DNA of 64,000 nucleotides from Arthrobacter sp. FW306-2-2C-D06B (lineage in GTDB: Bacteria > Actinomycetota > Actinomycetes > Actinomycetales > Micrococcaceae), in contig NZ_CP084560.1 in NCBI RefSeq assembly GCF_021789175.1, positions 806,001-870,000 of the forward strand, given 5' to 3'. Below are positions 43,760-52,702 of the stretch, one piece after another. A program made the position numbers and the translations under genes. Position 1 is the stretch's first letter. The number at the start of each line of letters is the position of its first letter. The notes under the pieces were generated by a model that was not told where the DNA came from, ran no database searches, and saw only the letters and a list, made by a program, of their open reading frames with translations.

Positions 43760-44434
43760 ATGACAACAGCTGAGCGGCCGGCCCTCCTCCTGGTCGAAGA
43801 CGACGCCGCCCTGGGGCCGCTCATCAGTGAACTCCTGGAGCCGGACTTCATCGTTCACCTGGCTGTCAATGGGCGCGACGGCCTCCACCTTGGCCTGACC
43901 CGGAGTTGGGATGCGATGGTCATTGACCGGGGGCTGCCCTTCATGGACGGCATCGACTTGATCAAGGCCCTCCGGGCCAAGGGGATCGCGACCCCGATCC
44001 TCATCCTGACGGCACTCGGTGCCACCGATGAGAAGATCCGGGGCCTCGACGCGGGGGCGAACGATTACATGAGCAAACCGTTCGACGCCATGGAGTTGGC
44101 CGCACGCTTGCGAGCCCTGACCAGGACATACGCCCAGCCGCCCACCACTCTGGGAATCGGGGATTGGGAGCTCGACGCCGCTGCCCGCTCCATGCGCTCC
44201 GGGTACGGTTCCGTGGTCACCCTCACTGCGAAGGAAGCCGGGCTCCTCGAAACCTTGGCTGGCGAACCCGAACGTGTCTTCACCCGTGAAGACCTCATCA
44301 GCACTTTGTTCCACCCCACGGACCAGCCGGGCGTGATCGACACCTATGTCCACCACCTGCGCCGTAAGATCTCCAAAACGGTGATCCGGACGGTCCACGG
44401 CCTCGGATACCAGATCGGCGACCCCCATGACTGA
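43760..44434 (+). CDS. OmpR-family response regulator
   Basis: 224 residues. Receiver domain ~8-120: LLLVEDDAAL, phosphoacceptor Asp in AMVIDRGLPFMDG, Lys in YMSKPFDAMEL. Winged-helix output domain ~130-220: LTAKEAGLLETLAGEPERVF, VIDTYVHHLRRKI, VIRTVHGLGYQI. It is 5 nt after DedA and 11 nt before its sensor kinase. It probably binds the 11-bp repeats at 42216 and controls its own operon. Confidence 0.93.
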   Translation: MTTAERPALLLVEDDAALGPLISELLEPDFIVHLAVNGRDGLHLGLTRSWDAMVIDRGLPFMDGIDLIKALRAKGIATPILILTALGATDEKIRGLDAGANDYMSKPFDAMELAARLRALTRTYAQPPTTLGIGDWELDAAARSMRSGYGSVVTLTAKEAGLLETLAGEPERVFTREDLISTLFHPTDQPGVIDTYVHHLRRKISKTVIRTVHGLGYQIGDPHD

Positions 44435-44445
44435 GAAGCGTTCCC

Positions 44446-45462
44446 ATGACTGAAAACCCGGACCAGGCGACGCTCCGCAAAGCGTCCCTGAAGATCGCTG
44501 TGCGAATCAGCGCGGCATGCGCGGTTTTGGTTCTTTGCCTGCTGGCGGCCGCGGCGTTCTATCTTTTCAACCAGCCGCTCCAGCCCGGATTACCAGGATC
44601 CAAAGAGGCCGACTCTGTCTTCGCCTACCTCGACTTGAAGGACCTCCTCAAGGCCATGATTGTTGCCGGCATTGCGGGGATCCTCCTTGCCGGTGCCATC
44701 GGCTGGCTCAGCGCGCGGAGCGCCATCAGGCCCCTGGGCGAAGCGCTCGCACTGCAGCGACGCTTCGTGCAGGACGCCAGCCACGAATTGCGCACACCCC
44801 TGGCCATCCTGGATGCACGCGTCCAGTTGGCCCAGCGAGATGCCCCCGCGGACTCCAAAACCGGGGAAGCACTCGCCCGCATCCGCCAGGACACTGCGAC
44901 CCTCACGGGCATCGTCAACGAATTGCTTGTCGCGGCCACAGGCTCGCCTGCGGATGCCGCCGCAGAGCCGAGCGATCTCGCCAAGGTGGCGGGCGCCGTC
45001 GTCGAGAGCTTGCAACAGCTCGCCGGGGAGAAAAACGTCCGCGTCGCCCTGACGGAAAAGGACCGCCCCATCGCGCTCATTGACAGCAATGGCTTCCGCC
45101 GTGCCCTCCTCGCCCTGGCCGACAATGCGCTGGCGCACACCCCCGCTGGTGGCCAAGTGGGGATCACGACGGCGGTGCTCGGCAACCGCGCGGTGGTCAC
45201 CGTTTCTGATTCCGGGGCCGGGATCAAGGGAGTTGACCAGACACGGATCTTCGACCGCTTCGTGAGGACGCACAGCCCCGAGGGCGCACCGGGCCAGCGC
45301 AGCTTCGGAATCGGATTGGCTTTGGTCCGTGAAATCATCACCGGGGCCCGCGGCACGGTGGAGGTTGAGCGCAGCGGTCCGCGGGGAACCGTCATGAGGA
45401 TCACGCTGCCACTCGCCCCGAAGGCCACGGCTCCGAGTGACATGGCGCCAGGCTCGGCATAG
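44446..45462 (+). CDS. Sensor histidine kinase
   Basis: 338 residues. Two membrane helices (~21-42 and ~70-90) flank a short extracellular loop of about 28 residues, so the signal is probably sensed in or at the membrane. H-box FVQDASHELRTPLAIL, N-box ALADNALAHTPAGG, G1 VSDSGAGI and G2 FGIGLALV are intact. There is no separate HAMP signature. Partner of the response regulator just upstream. Confidence 0.92.
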   Translation: MTENPDQATLRKASLKIAVRISAACAVLVLCLLAAAAFYLFNQPLQPGLPGSKEADSVFAYLDLKDLLKAMIVAGIAGILLAGAIGWLSARSAIRPLGEALALQRRFVQDASHELRTPLAILDARVQLAQRDAPADSKTGEALARIRQDTATLTGIVNELLVAATGSPADAAAEPSDLAKVAGAVVESLQQLAGEKNVRVALTEKDRPIALIDSNGFRRALLALADNALAHTPAGGQVGITTAVLGNRAVVTVSDSGAGIKGVDQTRIFDRFVRTHSPEGAPGQRSFGIGLALVREIITGARGTVEVERSGPRGTVMRITLPLAPKATAPSDMAPGSA

Positions 45463-45467
45463 CTTTC

Positions 45468-46928
45468 TCAGGCCGCCTGCAGTTTGGTGGGTTGGGCGTA
45501 TTTCAGCGCCTTGGCTTGGTGGCGTAGCCGCCGCCGGTGGTGCCTGGATCCTGGTGCCGCGGTATCGGGCGGGCCGGTTCCTGGCAGGGGCGGGGCTGTT
45601 GAGCGGTAGTGGTGTCCGGTAGGGGTGCGGATGTCGAGGACATGCCGTGTCCCGGGGCTTGTTGTGGCCATCCAGCCGTTGAGTTCTTTGGTGTGGTTGC
45701 AGGCCTCGCACAGGCCCGCCCCGTTACTGAGGCTCGTGGGGCCGCCGTCGTGCCAGGGGACGATGTGGTCGAAATGCCTGATCGGTGCGTCGCAGTAGGG
45801 GGTGCGGCAGGTGTCGTCGCGGGCCTGGATGAAGCGCCGCATCCCTGCCGGGAAGAGCCGCGCCCTGGAATCGGCGCCGACCAGCTCCCCGGTCCCGGGG
45901 GCGGTGAAGAGGCGCCGGAGCCAGAGCCTGAAGGCCTGCTTCTCCCCGGCTTGGTCTTGGCCGGCTTCGGTTTGGCCTTCGTTCGCGGCGAGCATTGCCC
46001 GGGCCCAGGCGGCGGGGACGATGCCGTAGCCGGGCAGGCGTGCCGGTTCGGCATCGCCCTGGAACAGGGTCCGGTCGGTCATGACGAGCTGGACCTCGAC
46101 GCCGCTGATGCCTGCGGGGGTTCCGGTGGTCCGTTCGACCAGGGCATCGGCCATGATCTGCCCTCGGGACCGGGGTTCTCCTGCGTTGCGGAGGGTGTCG
46201 GCGTGCCGGGACAGGGCCGCCTGCACGGCCACGCCCTGGGCGACCGGGAGCAGTGCGGTCAAATACGTCATGGTGTCCGGCGCCGGGCGCAGGCTCACGT
46301 GACGTTCGGCGGCGGCGTGGCTGGCCCGTTGGGTGACGGAGCGGGGGTCCCGCCGGTAGGCCGCGGTCCGGGCCGCGGCGATGATCGCCCGGTCTCCGGC
46401 GCCGTCGAAGGCCCCGGTGTCGGCGGCGAGTTCCTCGTCCACGGCGCAGCGGTCTTCGGCACTCAGGCAGGCTGTTTCCTTCACCAGCAGGGTCGCCCGC
46501 CATTCGTTCAGCCGTCCGGCGTCGAGGGCGGCGAGGGTGCGCGGCATTTCGGTCACGAGGGCCTTCGCGAGTCCGTGGAGCCGGGACCCGCGGGCCGGGG
46601 ACTCCCGCCTGGCCAACGCCACCTGCGCGGAGACCCCGCGTCCCCGCTCCTCTGCCGGTACACCGGCCGCCGCGTCGGCGCTGCGCTGGGCGGCATCAAA
46701 CGCGACGGCGATCCTCGCCTGCGCGGCCGCGGCCGCAGACTTCAGATCCTCCAGGGCACGCAACTGGTTGATCAGTTCGGCCGGTTGAGTACTGTCGGAG
46801 CCTGGCCGAAGCGATCTCACGGCATTGATCAGCTCCGGCACGCGGACTTTCGGCACGGCAGCATCCGGGACCGCGTCGCCGGACGGCGCGGTTGATCCGA
46901 TCAGCTGTGTTCCCCGGTTCCCGGCCAT
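45468..46928 (-). CDS. DUF222/HNH endonuclease domain protein
   Basis: 486 residues from the ATG at 46928. The N-terminal ~300 residues are DUF222-like ([40 protein letters not shown]). The C-terminal HNH module reads [20 protein letters not shown] followed by DGG and CEACNHTKE. This family occurs in many copies in actinobacteria and is often linked to mobile DNA, but no IS ends are visible here. Basic tail [13 protein letters not shown]. Confidence 0.87.
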   Translation of the reverse strand: MAGNRGTQLIGSTAPSGDAVPDAAVPKVRVPELINAVRSLRPGSDSTQPAELINQLRALEDLKSAAAAAQARIAVAFDAAQRSADAAAGVPAEERGRGVSAQVALARRESPARGSRLHGLAKALVTEMPRTLAALDAGRLNEWRATLLVKETACLSAEDRCAVDEELAADTGAFDGAGDRAIIAAARTAAYRRDPRSVTQRASHAAAERHVSLRPAPDTMTYLTALLPVAQGVAVQAALSRHADTLRNAGEPRSRGQIMADALVERTTGTPAGISGVEVQLVMTDRTLFQGDAEPARLPGYGIVPAAWARAMLAANEGQTEAGQDQAGEKQAFRLWLRRLFTAPGTGELVGADSRARLFPAGMRRFIQARDDTCRTPYCDAPIRHFDHIVPWHDGGPTSLSNGAGLCEACNHTKELNGWMATTSPGTRHVLDIRTPTGHHYRSTAPPLPGTGPPDTAAPGSRHHRRRLRHQAKALKYAQPTKLQAA

Positions 46929-47110
46929 AACCAAAGCATTTCAGAGGGGTCTGACATTAACAGGTCGAAGATCACCTGCCCGCCGAAAAATCCGGAAATC
47001 GGCAGAACTTTCTTATGGCGGTCCAGTCCCGCCGAGATCTGGCGGGCGTCGCCGAAGCGGACGAGAATGGCCTCGTGGTTCCCCCTCGTCCTGGCAGGGA
47101 CAGCACCTCG

Positions 47111-48385
47111 ATGAACCCCGCCGCCAGAAAGATTCAAAGCATCTTTCTCACCTTGACGCTCGGCAATACCCTTGCGGCCTCATTCATTTGGGGGATCAAT
47201 ACCCTCTTCCTGCTGGATGCGGGACTCAGCAATCTCGAGGCCTTTGCGGCGAACGCTTTCTTCACGGCCGGAATGGTGGTGTTCGAAGTGCCCACCGGAG
47301 TGGTGGCCGATGGCTGGGGACGCAGGGTTTCGTTCCTCCTTGGCACCGTGACGCTGGCCGGCTCCACCTACCTTTACTATCTGCTTTGGCAGCTTTCCGC
47401 CCCGTTCTGGTGGTGGGCTGTGGTGTCGGTCTTGCTCGGTCTGGGCTTCACCTTCTTCTCGGGTGCGGTGGAGGCGTGGCTCGTCGACGCGTTGCGCTTC
47501 ACCGGATATGAGGGCGGGTTGGAGACGGTGCTCGGGCGCGGACAGATGGTTTCGGGCGCCGCCATGCTTGCGGGATCGGTGGCTGGCGGGGTGATCGCGC
47601 AAGCCACCAGCCTGGGCGTGCCGTTCCTGATCCGCGTGGGCGTGCTCCTCGCCATGTTCGTTGTGGCCTTCTTCCTCATGCGCGACGTCGGGTTCACCCC
47701 CGAGCGCTCTACCCATCCACTCAAGGCGACCCGCGCCGTCCTCGACGCCTCGATCGAGAACGGTTTGAAAAATCCACCCGTACGGTACGTGATGCTGGCA
47801 GCGCCGTTCAGCGCCGGCGTCGGGATCTATGTGTTCTATGCCCTGCAGCCGTACCTGCTTCAGCTCTTCGGCGACCGGCACGCGTACTCCGTAGCCGGGC
47901 TGGCCGCGGCCATCGTGGCGGGAGCGCAGGTGTTGGGCGGGTGGCTTGCACCGCGTGTCCGGCGCCTCGTTCGCAAACGCACTTCGGTGTTGATTCTGAG
48001 TGGAGTGGTGAGCGCATCGATTCTGGTGGTGCTCGGGTTCACGGGTATTTTCTGGGTGGCCCTTGCCTTGTTGACGTTCTGGGCCATGGTCGATTCGGCG
48101 GCCACACCGGTACGGCAGGCCTACGTGAACGACATGATCCCCTCGAAGCAGCGGGCAACAGTGCTGAGCTTCGACTCGCTCATGGGATCGAGCGGTGGAG
48201 TGGTGGTGCAGCCGCTGCTCGGCCGGGCGGCGGATGTGTACGGCTATTCCACCTCATTGGCGATCAGCGGCGTCATCGAGCTGATCGCAGTGCCGTTCCT
48301 GGTGGCAAGTCGTCGGCAGGGCTCTTCGGCCGATCAAGCCAACGCCTCGATCGCTGCATCCGACGCGGAACCCCGTAGGAATTGA
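47111..48385 (+). CDS. MFS transporter
   Basis: 424 residues, about 12 hydrophobic segments. The loop 2-3 motif reads PTGVVADGWGRRVSFLLG, the usual MFS D-x-x-GRR. Upstream in-frame sequence to 47015 is polar and probably untranslated; the ATG at 47111 gives a normal N-terminus. It resembles multidrug/unknown exporters of Gram-positives with the TM4-type EAWLVDALR. Convergent with the MOSC gene, whose stop is 1 nt away. Confidence 0.86.
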   Translation: MNPAARKIQSIFLTLTLGNTLAASFIWGINTLFLLDAGLSNLEAFAANAFFTAGMVVFEVPTGVVADGWGRRVSFLLGTVTLAGSTYLYYLLWQLSAPFWWWAVVSVLLGLGFTFFSGAVEAWLVDALRFTGYEGGLETVLGRGQMVSGAAMLAGSVAGGVIAQATSLGVPFLIRVGVLLAMFVVAFFLMRDVGFTPERSTHPLKATRAVLDASIENGLKNPPVRYVMLAAPFSAGVGIYVFYALQPYLLQLFGDRHAYSVAGLAAAIVAGAQVLGGWLAPRVRRLVRKRTSVLILSGVVSASILVVLGFTGIFWVALALLTFWAMVDSAATPVRQAYVNDMIPSKQRATVLSFDSLMGSSGGVVVQPLLGRAADVYGYSTSLAISGVIELIAVPFLVASRRQGSSADQANASIAASDAEPRRN

Positions 48386-48386
48386 C

Positions 48387-48959
48387 CTACGGAAGCCGTG
48401 AAGCCCTGAGCAGCGCGGCCTGGCCGGCCTTGTCGGGGTCAAGCGATACAGGGCTAATTAGCACAGCTGGGCCACGATGCAGAGTGCCATCCGAAAGCGG
48501 TTGGCAGCGCACACCGCCCCGGCCTCGCATGGCGGTGTGCGCGCCCGGAGCCAGGACCTGGTCCATCCAGGCACAGGGGTGGGCGGGCCGCCCACCCCGG
48601 AACCGTACAAGGCCGCCGTCGGATTCCAGAGCGAACTCTTTGCCGATCAGGGGAGCCAGATGGGCTCCTCTCAGGACTACGTTGCGGCGCGTGAGGAGTG
48701 GGTCAAAGGGTGCGACGCCCAACTCAGCAGCCATCGCTTCGAGAGACTCGATGGCTATCAAGGTGACTGCGGCATCCATGTGCGCGGCCTTGCCGAAGAA
48801 CCGGTCACCGACGATGCCCTTGCCGCTTACGACGTCGACCTGCTCGGCATCCGTGGTGGGCACCTCGGCGGCACCATCGCGTGCGCGGCCGAAGTAGGCG
48901 TGTCCGGACGACACGAGGAGATGCAGGATCTCCACGTCGTATCTGTAGCTTGCGGTCAT
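48387..48959 (-). CDS. MOSC domain protein
   Basis: 190 residues. The C-terminal half has HPCAWMDQVLAPGAHTAMRG and GRGGVRCQPLSDG, the Cys-containing MOSC core; GIVGDRFFGKAAHMDA is the typical N-terminal MOSC segment. MOSC domains carry sulfur or bind Mo-cofactor-related groups. TAGCCT is 6 nt before the ATG, so the mRNA is probably leaderless. Confidence 0.86.
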   Translation of the reverse strand: MTASYRYDVEILHLLVSSGHAYFGRARDGAAEVPTTDAEQVDVVSGKGIVGDRFFGKAAHMDAAVTLIAIESLEAMAAELGVAPFDPLLTRRNVVLRGAHLAPLIGKEFALESDGGLVRFRGGRPAHPCAWMDQVLAPGAHTAMRGRGGVRCQPLSDGTLHRGPAVLISPVSLDPDKAGQAALLRASRLP

Positions 48960-49023
48960 GCCATAAGGCTATGCCTGTCCCGGAGTCAGCAACCCCGGGC
49001 GTTCTAATCTGAAACCTTGAAAG

Positions 49024-49203
49024 CTAGTTCTTGCGACGCTGGAAATCAGCGAACGCTCCGATGCCGGTTCCAACAAGCGCGATACCCGCAAGTATTGCCC
49101 ACCATGGTTGCATACTCCCGGCGGCCTTTATGAATAGCAGAACCGCTACCAGCGCAAATAGAAGCAGGGAAATAGGAATGTCGCGAGTATCTTTAGGAGT
49201 CAA
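49024..49203 (-). CDS. Small two-helix membrane protein (59 aa)
   Basis: Starts at TTG 49203 with GGAGG 6 nt upstream and overlaps the end of the secreted-protein gene by 11 nt in another frame. About residues 10-26 (PISLLLFALVAVLLFI) and 34-51 (WWAILAGIALVGTGIGAF) are membrane helices, with a basic tail QRRKN. No family recognised. The tight overlap suggests it works with the upstream protein, possibly as an immunity or export partner (inference). Confidence 0.65.
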   Translation of the reverse strand: MTPKDTRDIPISLLLFALVAVLLFIKAAGSMQPWWAILAGIALVGTGIGAFADFQRRKN

Positions 49204-50074
49204 AACACGCCTCCTTGATCGAGGCGATGCCTAGAATCTCTCCAGCAAGGCCACCGCCGGCGGCAACGACAGCTTGCCACTTCTTGTCCCACCCGGATGC
49301 CGCGTTCCAGGCGCGGAAGAGAATTTCGAAGGTCCTCTGAATACTTCCAAACCTTGCAACTAGTTTAGCGATTTTACCGGCGACCAGAGCGTTAGCAGCA
49401 ACCTCTGCCGTAACGGTCGCTATACACTTCGCCCAGCCCCAAAAGTCGCTCGGATCAGCGGTTACCGGAAAGGCTGTGTTCTGATCAAAATCGATCGACT
49501 GCACGAGAGCCTCTCCGTCAAGGGAGAACCACGTTGGAACAGCCCTGCCGAGCGCATCGTAAGCCCATGGAGCCCTGTAACCCCCAGCAATTGCACCCTC
49601 AGCGGTGCGAACAACAACGGAACCATCAGTGTCTATGGCTGCTTTTGATCCTGCCGGGAGCGATAAGGGAAACCGATATTCTCGATCCGCAGTTTTTGAA
49701 GCAATGTTGATCAGTGTCTGAGTTCCCTTGCCTGTGGCATAACTACTAACCACGGCACTGTTGAGTTTGGTGCTCAGAACCGGCTCACCTTGCCCGGCGA
49801 AAAGACCGTCCGGGATCTTGCCCGGTTTTGCGAGAGATTCGGATGAAGCCGTACCCGAAAGCGTTATGCTTGCGGACCACGCGCCGGCGTCAGAAACAAC
49901 GATGTTCGTTCCGGGGACCGCAACAGTACTGACTTTGCTTGGCGAATGAACCCCGTCACCTAAAGAAACTGGCGATGCCTGTGCAACCCCCGCGCTCGAC
50001 ACCACGACCCCACTGGCGACAAGCGTGACAAGTAGAAGACTTCCGATTGAACCTAGCTTAGATCTGTTTGACAT
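49193..50074 (-). CDS. Orphan secreted protein with FPVTADP linker and hydrophobic C-domain
   Basis: 293 residues. Residues 1-34 are a signal peptide (SLLLVTLVASGVVVSSAG, cleavage near AQA-S). Residues ~35-200 are polar and beta-rich (TWFSLDGEALVQSIDFDQNT). A conserved-looking linker FPVTADPSDFWGWAKC (~202-217) leads into an ~80-residue helical, Ala-rich segment bounded by Cys217 and Cys290. I recall similar ADP-W linkers in actinobacterial exported proteins with variable C-termini, but cannot check. Codon use is AT-richer than the neighbours. GAAAGGTGATCC precedes the ATG. Function unknown. Confidence 0.75.
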   Translation of the reverse strand: MSNRSKLGSIGSLLLVTLVASGVVVSSAGVAQASPVSLGDGVHSPSKVSTVAVPGTNIVVSDAGAWSASITLSGTASSESLAKPGKIPDGLFAGQGEPVLSTKLNSAVVSSYATGKGTQTLINIASKTADREYRFPLSLPAGSKAAIDTDGSVVVRTAEGAIAGGYRAPWAYDALGRAVPTWFSLDGEALVQSIDFDQNTAFPVTADPSDFWGWAKCIATVTAEVAANALVAGKIAKLVARFGSIQRTFEILFRAWNAASGWDKKWQAVVAAGGGLAGEILGIASIKEACFDS

Positions 50075-50102
50075 GGATCACCTTTCAGAGAGACAGGCGT
50101 TT

Positions 50103-50117
50103 CATAATCAAATTATG
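50103..50117. promoter_or_regulatory. Small palindrome upstream of secreted protein
   Basis: CATAAT-CAA-ATTATG, a perfect 6-bp inverted repeat about 30 bp before the ATG at 50074, within the likely promoter region. Possible operator. Confidence 0.45.
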
Positions 50118-50223
50118 CATATGAGGCAAATGAGGGCAAGAGTTTTTATGAAACAGGTCTAGGGAATTGTTTCGTTATTCTCAACAGGGAATAACCGATT
50201 ACGTTTCTCTCGTATGTATCAAT

Positions 50224-50295
50224 ACTCAATCCATAGTCCGTCGCCACTCAATTTATGACTTTTGACCACTCAATTTCAGGTATGCATCACTCAAT
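50224..50295. repeat. Four phased ACTCAAT direct repeats
   Basis: ACTCAAT at 50224, 50246, 50268 and 50289, spacing 22, 22 and 21 bp, all in the same orientation (two helical turns apart). They lie in an AT-rich, gene-free stretch of about 330 bp between the secreted-protein and patatin genes, roughly 150-220 bp upstream of the former. Confidence 0.8.
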
Positions 50296-50321
50296 AGGAG
50301 TAAAAACTCTTGACATTAATG

Positions 50322-50352
50322 CGACCGAGGCGGCGGTTGACCGCCTCGGTCG
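50322..50352 (-). terminator. Hairpin after the patatin gene
   Basis: Perfect 12-bp stem CGACCGAGGCGG / CCGCCTCGGTCG with a 7-nt loop, downstream of the leftward patatin gene; no long T-run. Confidence 0.7.
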
Positions 50353-50410
50353 GCCTCCTAGGCATGAACGGTTGTCGTCACGCCTACAGCGTCAGTAGGG
50401 TTCGATCCAC

Positions 50411-51325
50411 TCAGCTCCAGAACTCGGAGAGCTGACCTGCAAGGGCTCTGCCTTGCTCGTAACCCGCTTGGGCCGCGGGTGGACGCAGCGACAGATCCAT
50501 GGCATTGGCGCCGAATATGTGCTCGGAGTCGCTGCCCGGGAAAATCGTTTCGACTCGGCTGCCGCCTGCGCGTAGTTCGTCGACCTGCGTCGCCAGATGC
50601 GTGCCCCACTCCAGCGGTTGCAATGACCTGCCACCGAAGGGGGAGAGCACCAGAACCCGTCCGTATCCGGCTGCCAGATCGGCGTTCTCGGCGTTGGAGC
50701 GGTAACCGCCGTCGAGGTACCGCTTGTCTCCGATCCTGTAAGGCAAGCCGCTGGAACAGCTGGCGGCGATGGCGTCTACGAGTTCGACCCCGCTATGCCG
50801 GTCGAACGTGACCGATTCTCCGGTACGTGCATCGACCGCCGTGATGAGCACCGTTCGTTCCGGCCAGTGCTGGTTGGGTAGCCGGGTGGCGACGGTACTG
50901 CGCCATTGCGTTGACCAGGAGCCATCCGACGCCGCATCCATTTCGAGCGCTGCATCGCCCAGTCGCCGGCGCATGTCAGCCACGTCCTGGGCGTCGGCGA
51001 TGATCTTGTTGATTCGCTCGAGATGGTTCACCACCGGCCTGGCGGGTGCGTGTCCCGGTGCGGACCCGACCGGAGCGGACCGTTGCTGTGGGACAGCGTC
51101 AAGGATGTTGGCCAATAGCTCGGTTGGGGTCGCGCCAGCAATCTGCGCCGCGGCCGTGGATCCGGCCGAGGTGCCGATGGTCAGATCGGCGTCGGTCACA
51201 TCGAGCCCGGCATCGAAGAGGCCGGCGACGACGCCGATCAGCCAGGCATTGCCTGTCGATCCGCCGCCACCGAGGACCAGCGCCCGCTCGCGGGAGTGCA
51301 AAGGTAAAGAAGGTGTTGTGTTCAT
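50411..51325 (-). CDS. Patatin-like phospholipase
   Basis: 304 residues. Oxyanion loop LVLGGGGSTGNAW, nucleophile motif GTSAGS and catalytic-Asp motif DGGYRS are all present, so the Ser-Asp dyad is intact. No signal peptide. Such enzymes hydrolyse acyl esters of phospholipids. The nearest upstream feature is a 19-codon reading frame with a strong ribosome site; the patatin itself has only a weak one. Confidence 0.9.
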   Translation of the reverse strand: MNTTPSLPLHSRERALVLGGGGSTGNAWLIGVVAGLFDAGLDVTDADLTIGTSAGSTAAAQIAGATPTELLANILDAVPQQRSAPVGSAPGHAPARPVVNHLERINKIIADAQDVADMRRRLGDAALEMDAASDGSWSTQWRSTVATRLPNQHWPERTVLITAVDARTGESVTFDRHSGVELVDAIAASCSSGLPYRIGDKRYLDGGYRSNAENADLAAGYGRVLVLSPFGGRSLQPLEWGTHLATQVDELRAGGSRVETIFPGSDSEHIFGANAMDLSLRPPAAQAGYEQGRALAGQLSEFWS

Positions 51326-51371
51326 GGGAGTCGCCTTTCGCGAATTGCCTGTTTGGCGCTCCCGGTGGCGA

Positions 51372-51431
51372 CTAGGTCAGTCGCGCGATCGTGGACTGCA
51401 GGGGAGCACCCATTGCGGATACTGCGTTCAT
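51372..51431 (-). CDS. Possible 19-residue leader peptide
   Basis: ATG at 51431 with GGAGG 8-9 nt upstream, encoding MNAVSAMGAPLQSTIARLT then TAG. It lies 46 nt before the patatin start. The ribosome site is far better than that of the patatin gene. It could be a leader peptide or a decayed gene start. Confidence 0.35.
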   Translation of the reverse strand: MNAVSAMGAPLQSTIARLT

Positions 51432-51547
51432 GGGACTCACCTCCTGCTGATAGATCACGATCGCCGCAACGCTAACACGCCCGCTTGACGTGAGGCAACA
51501 GGCAGGCACGCAACAGGCCGGCGCGGCGTCGGCACCACGCCGGTTCC

Positions 51548-52702
51548 CTAACCCTCCACAGGGAACGCCACGCCTTCGCCCACCACGCGCAGGCACAGTT
51601 CGGTGCCGGGCTTGGTGATGGAAGCGTTCCAGTGCCGGATGGTGATGATCTCGCCGCCTCCCGGGTAGGCCAAGGATGCGCCGGCCGCCGCAACGCGCGG
51701 AGCGAGCTTGATCCGCACTGTGGTCTCGGGGCCGAAGTAGTCGGTATCAACCACGACGCCGCGGATGGGACCGTCGGGGGCAATCCGGATCTGTTCCGGC
51801 CGGAGCATCAATTGTACGAGGCCTTGTGCCGGGGGACGGCGCACGGGTATGCCGCCCAGGGAACACGTGGCCAGGGAGCCTTCCATCCAGGCGTCCAGGA
51901 TGACGGCATCACCGAGGAACTCGGCCGTTGCCCGGTCGGCGGGACGAGTGTAGACAACGAACGGATTGCCGATCTGCGCCAGCTTACCGCCGCGCATGAT
52001 CGCCACTTGATCCGCGAAGGACAGGGCCTCGGCTTGATCGTGCGTCACCAAAATGGTGGTCACTCCGGCTTCGTTCAGGACCTTCGCTACGGCCCGCCGC
52101 GTGGCCACGCGAAGGCCGGCGTCGAGGGCGGAGAACGGCTCGTCGAGCAGCATGAGTTGCGGTTCGCGGGCCAGGGCGCGGGCGAGCGCCACCCGTTGCT
52201 GCTGGCCGCCTGAGAGCTGGTGGGGCCGCCTCTTTGCCATGTCCGCATCGAGGGAAACCATGTCGAGCAGCTCCTGGACGCGCGTCTTCACGGCGCGGCG
52301 GCCGCCGTCGAGCGCTGACTTGTCCAGCCCGAACGCGATGTTCTGCCCCACCGTGAGGTGCGGGAAAAGCGCGCCGTCCTGGGCAACATAGCCGACGTGC
52401 CGTTTGTGGGCGGGTACCCAGATCCCGTTTCCGGCTACCGTGTTTCCGTTGAGGCTGATTGAACCGGTGTCCGGGTGTTCAAAACCGGCGATCAGGCGCA
52501 ACAAAGTTGTCTTGCCGGAACCGGAAGGCCCGACGATGGCGGTTGTTCCACCTCTGGCCACCGAGAGGTTCACGCCCTTCAGCACGGCCTGCGAGCCGAA
52601 GTTCTTGGTGACCTCGGCGATGTCCAGATGTGTGTTGGTGGTGGGAGCCACCGAAGCCGCTACGCGGGGTGACGGAAGCCTTGAGGGGGATTGTTCGGTC
52701 AC
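51548..52702 (-). CDS. Fe3+-type ABC transporter ATP-binding protein
   Basis: 384 residues. Walker A GPSGSGKTTLLR, signature LSGGQQQRVALARAL, Walker B LMLLDEPFSALDAG and H-loop VTHDQAEALSFADQ are intact. The C-terminal TOBE-like domain has VQLMLRPEQIRIAP. The GTG start overlaps the permease stop by 4 nt. Third gene of the binding protein-permease-ATPase iron operon (FbpABC/SfuABC type). Confidence 0.9.
   Translation of the reverse strand: MTEQSPSRLPSPRVAASVAPTTNTHLDIAEVTKNFGSQAVLKGVNLSVARGGTTAIVGPSGSGKTTLLRLIAGFEHPDTGSISLNGNTVAGNGIWVPAHKRHVGYVAQDGALFPHLTVGQNIAFGLDKSALDGGRRAVKTRVQELLDMVSLDADMAKRRPHQLSGGQQQRVALARALAREPQLMLLDEPFSALDAGLRVATRRAVAKVLNEAGVTTILVTHDQAEALSFADQVAIMRGGKLAQIGNPFVVYTRPADRATAEFLGDAVILDAWMEGSLATCSLGGIPVRRPPAQGLVQLMLRPEQIRIAPDGPIRGVVVDTDYFGPETTVRIKLAPRVAAAGASLAYPGGGEIITIRHWNASITKPGTELCLRVVGEGVAFPVEG

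Noticed and set aside
45468..46928. HNH/DUF222 gene as part of an insertion sequence
   Set aside because: No flanking inverted repeats or target duplication were seen; DUF222/HNH genes are common single genes in actinobacteria.
50224..50295. ACTCAAT repeats considered as CRISPR or a plasmid origin
   Set aside because: The repeat core is 7 bp, too short for CRISPR, and no replication initiator gene is nearby.
50309..50340. TTGACA -35-like hexamer on the plus strand
   Set aside because: No -10 element follows at 16-18 bp and the next plus-strand gene is far away; the terminator hairpin begins there.
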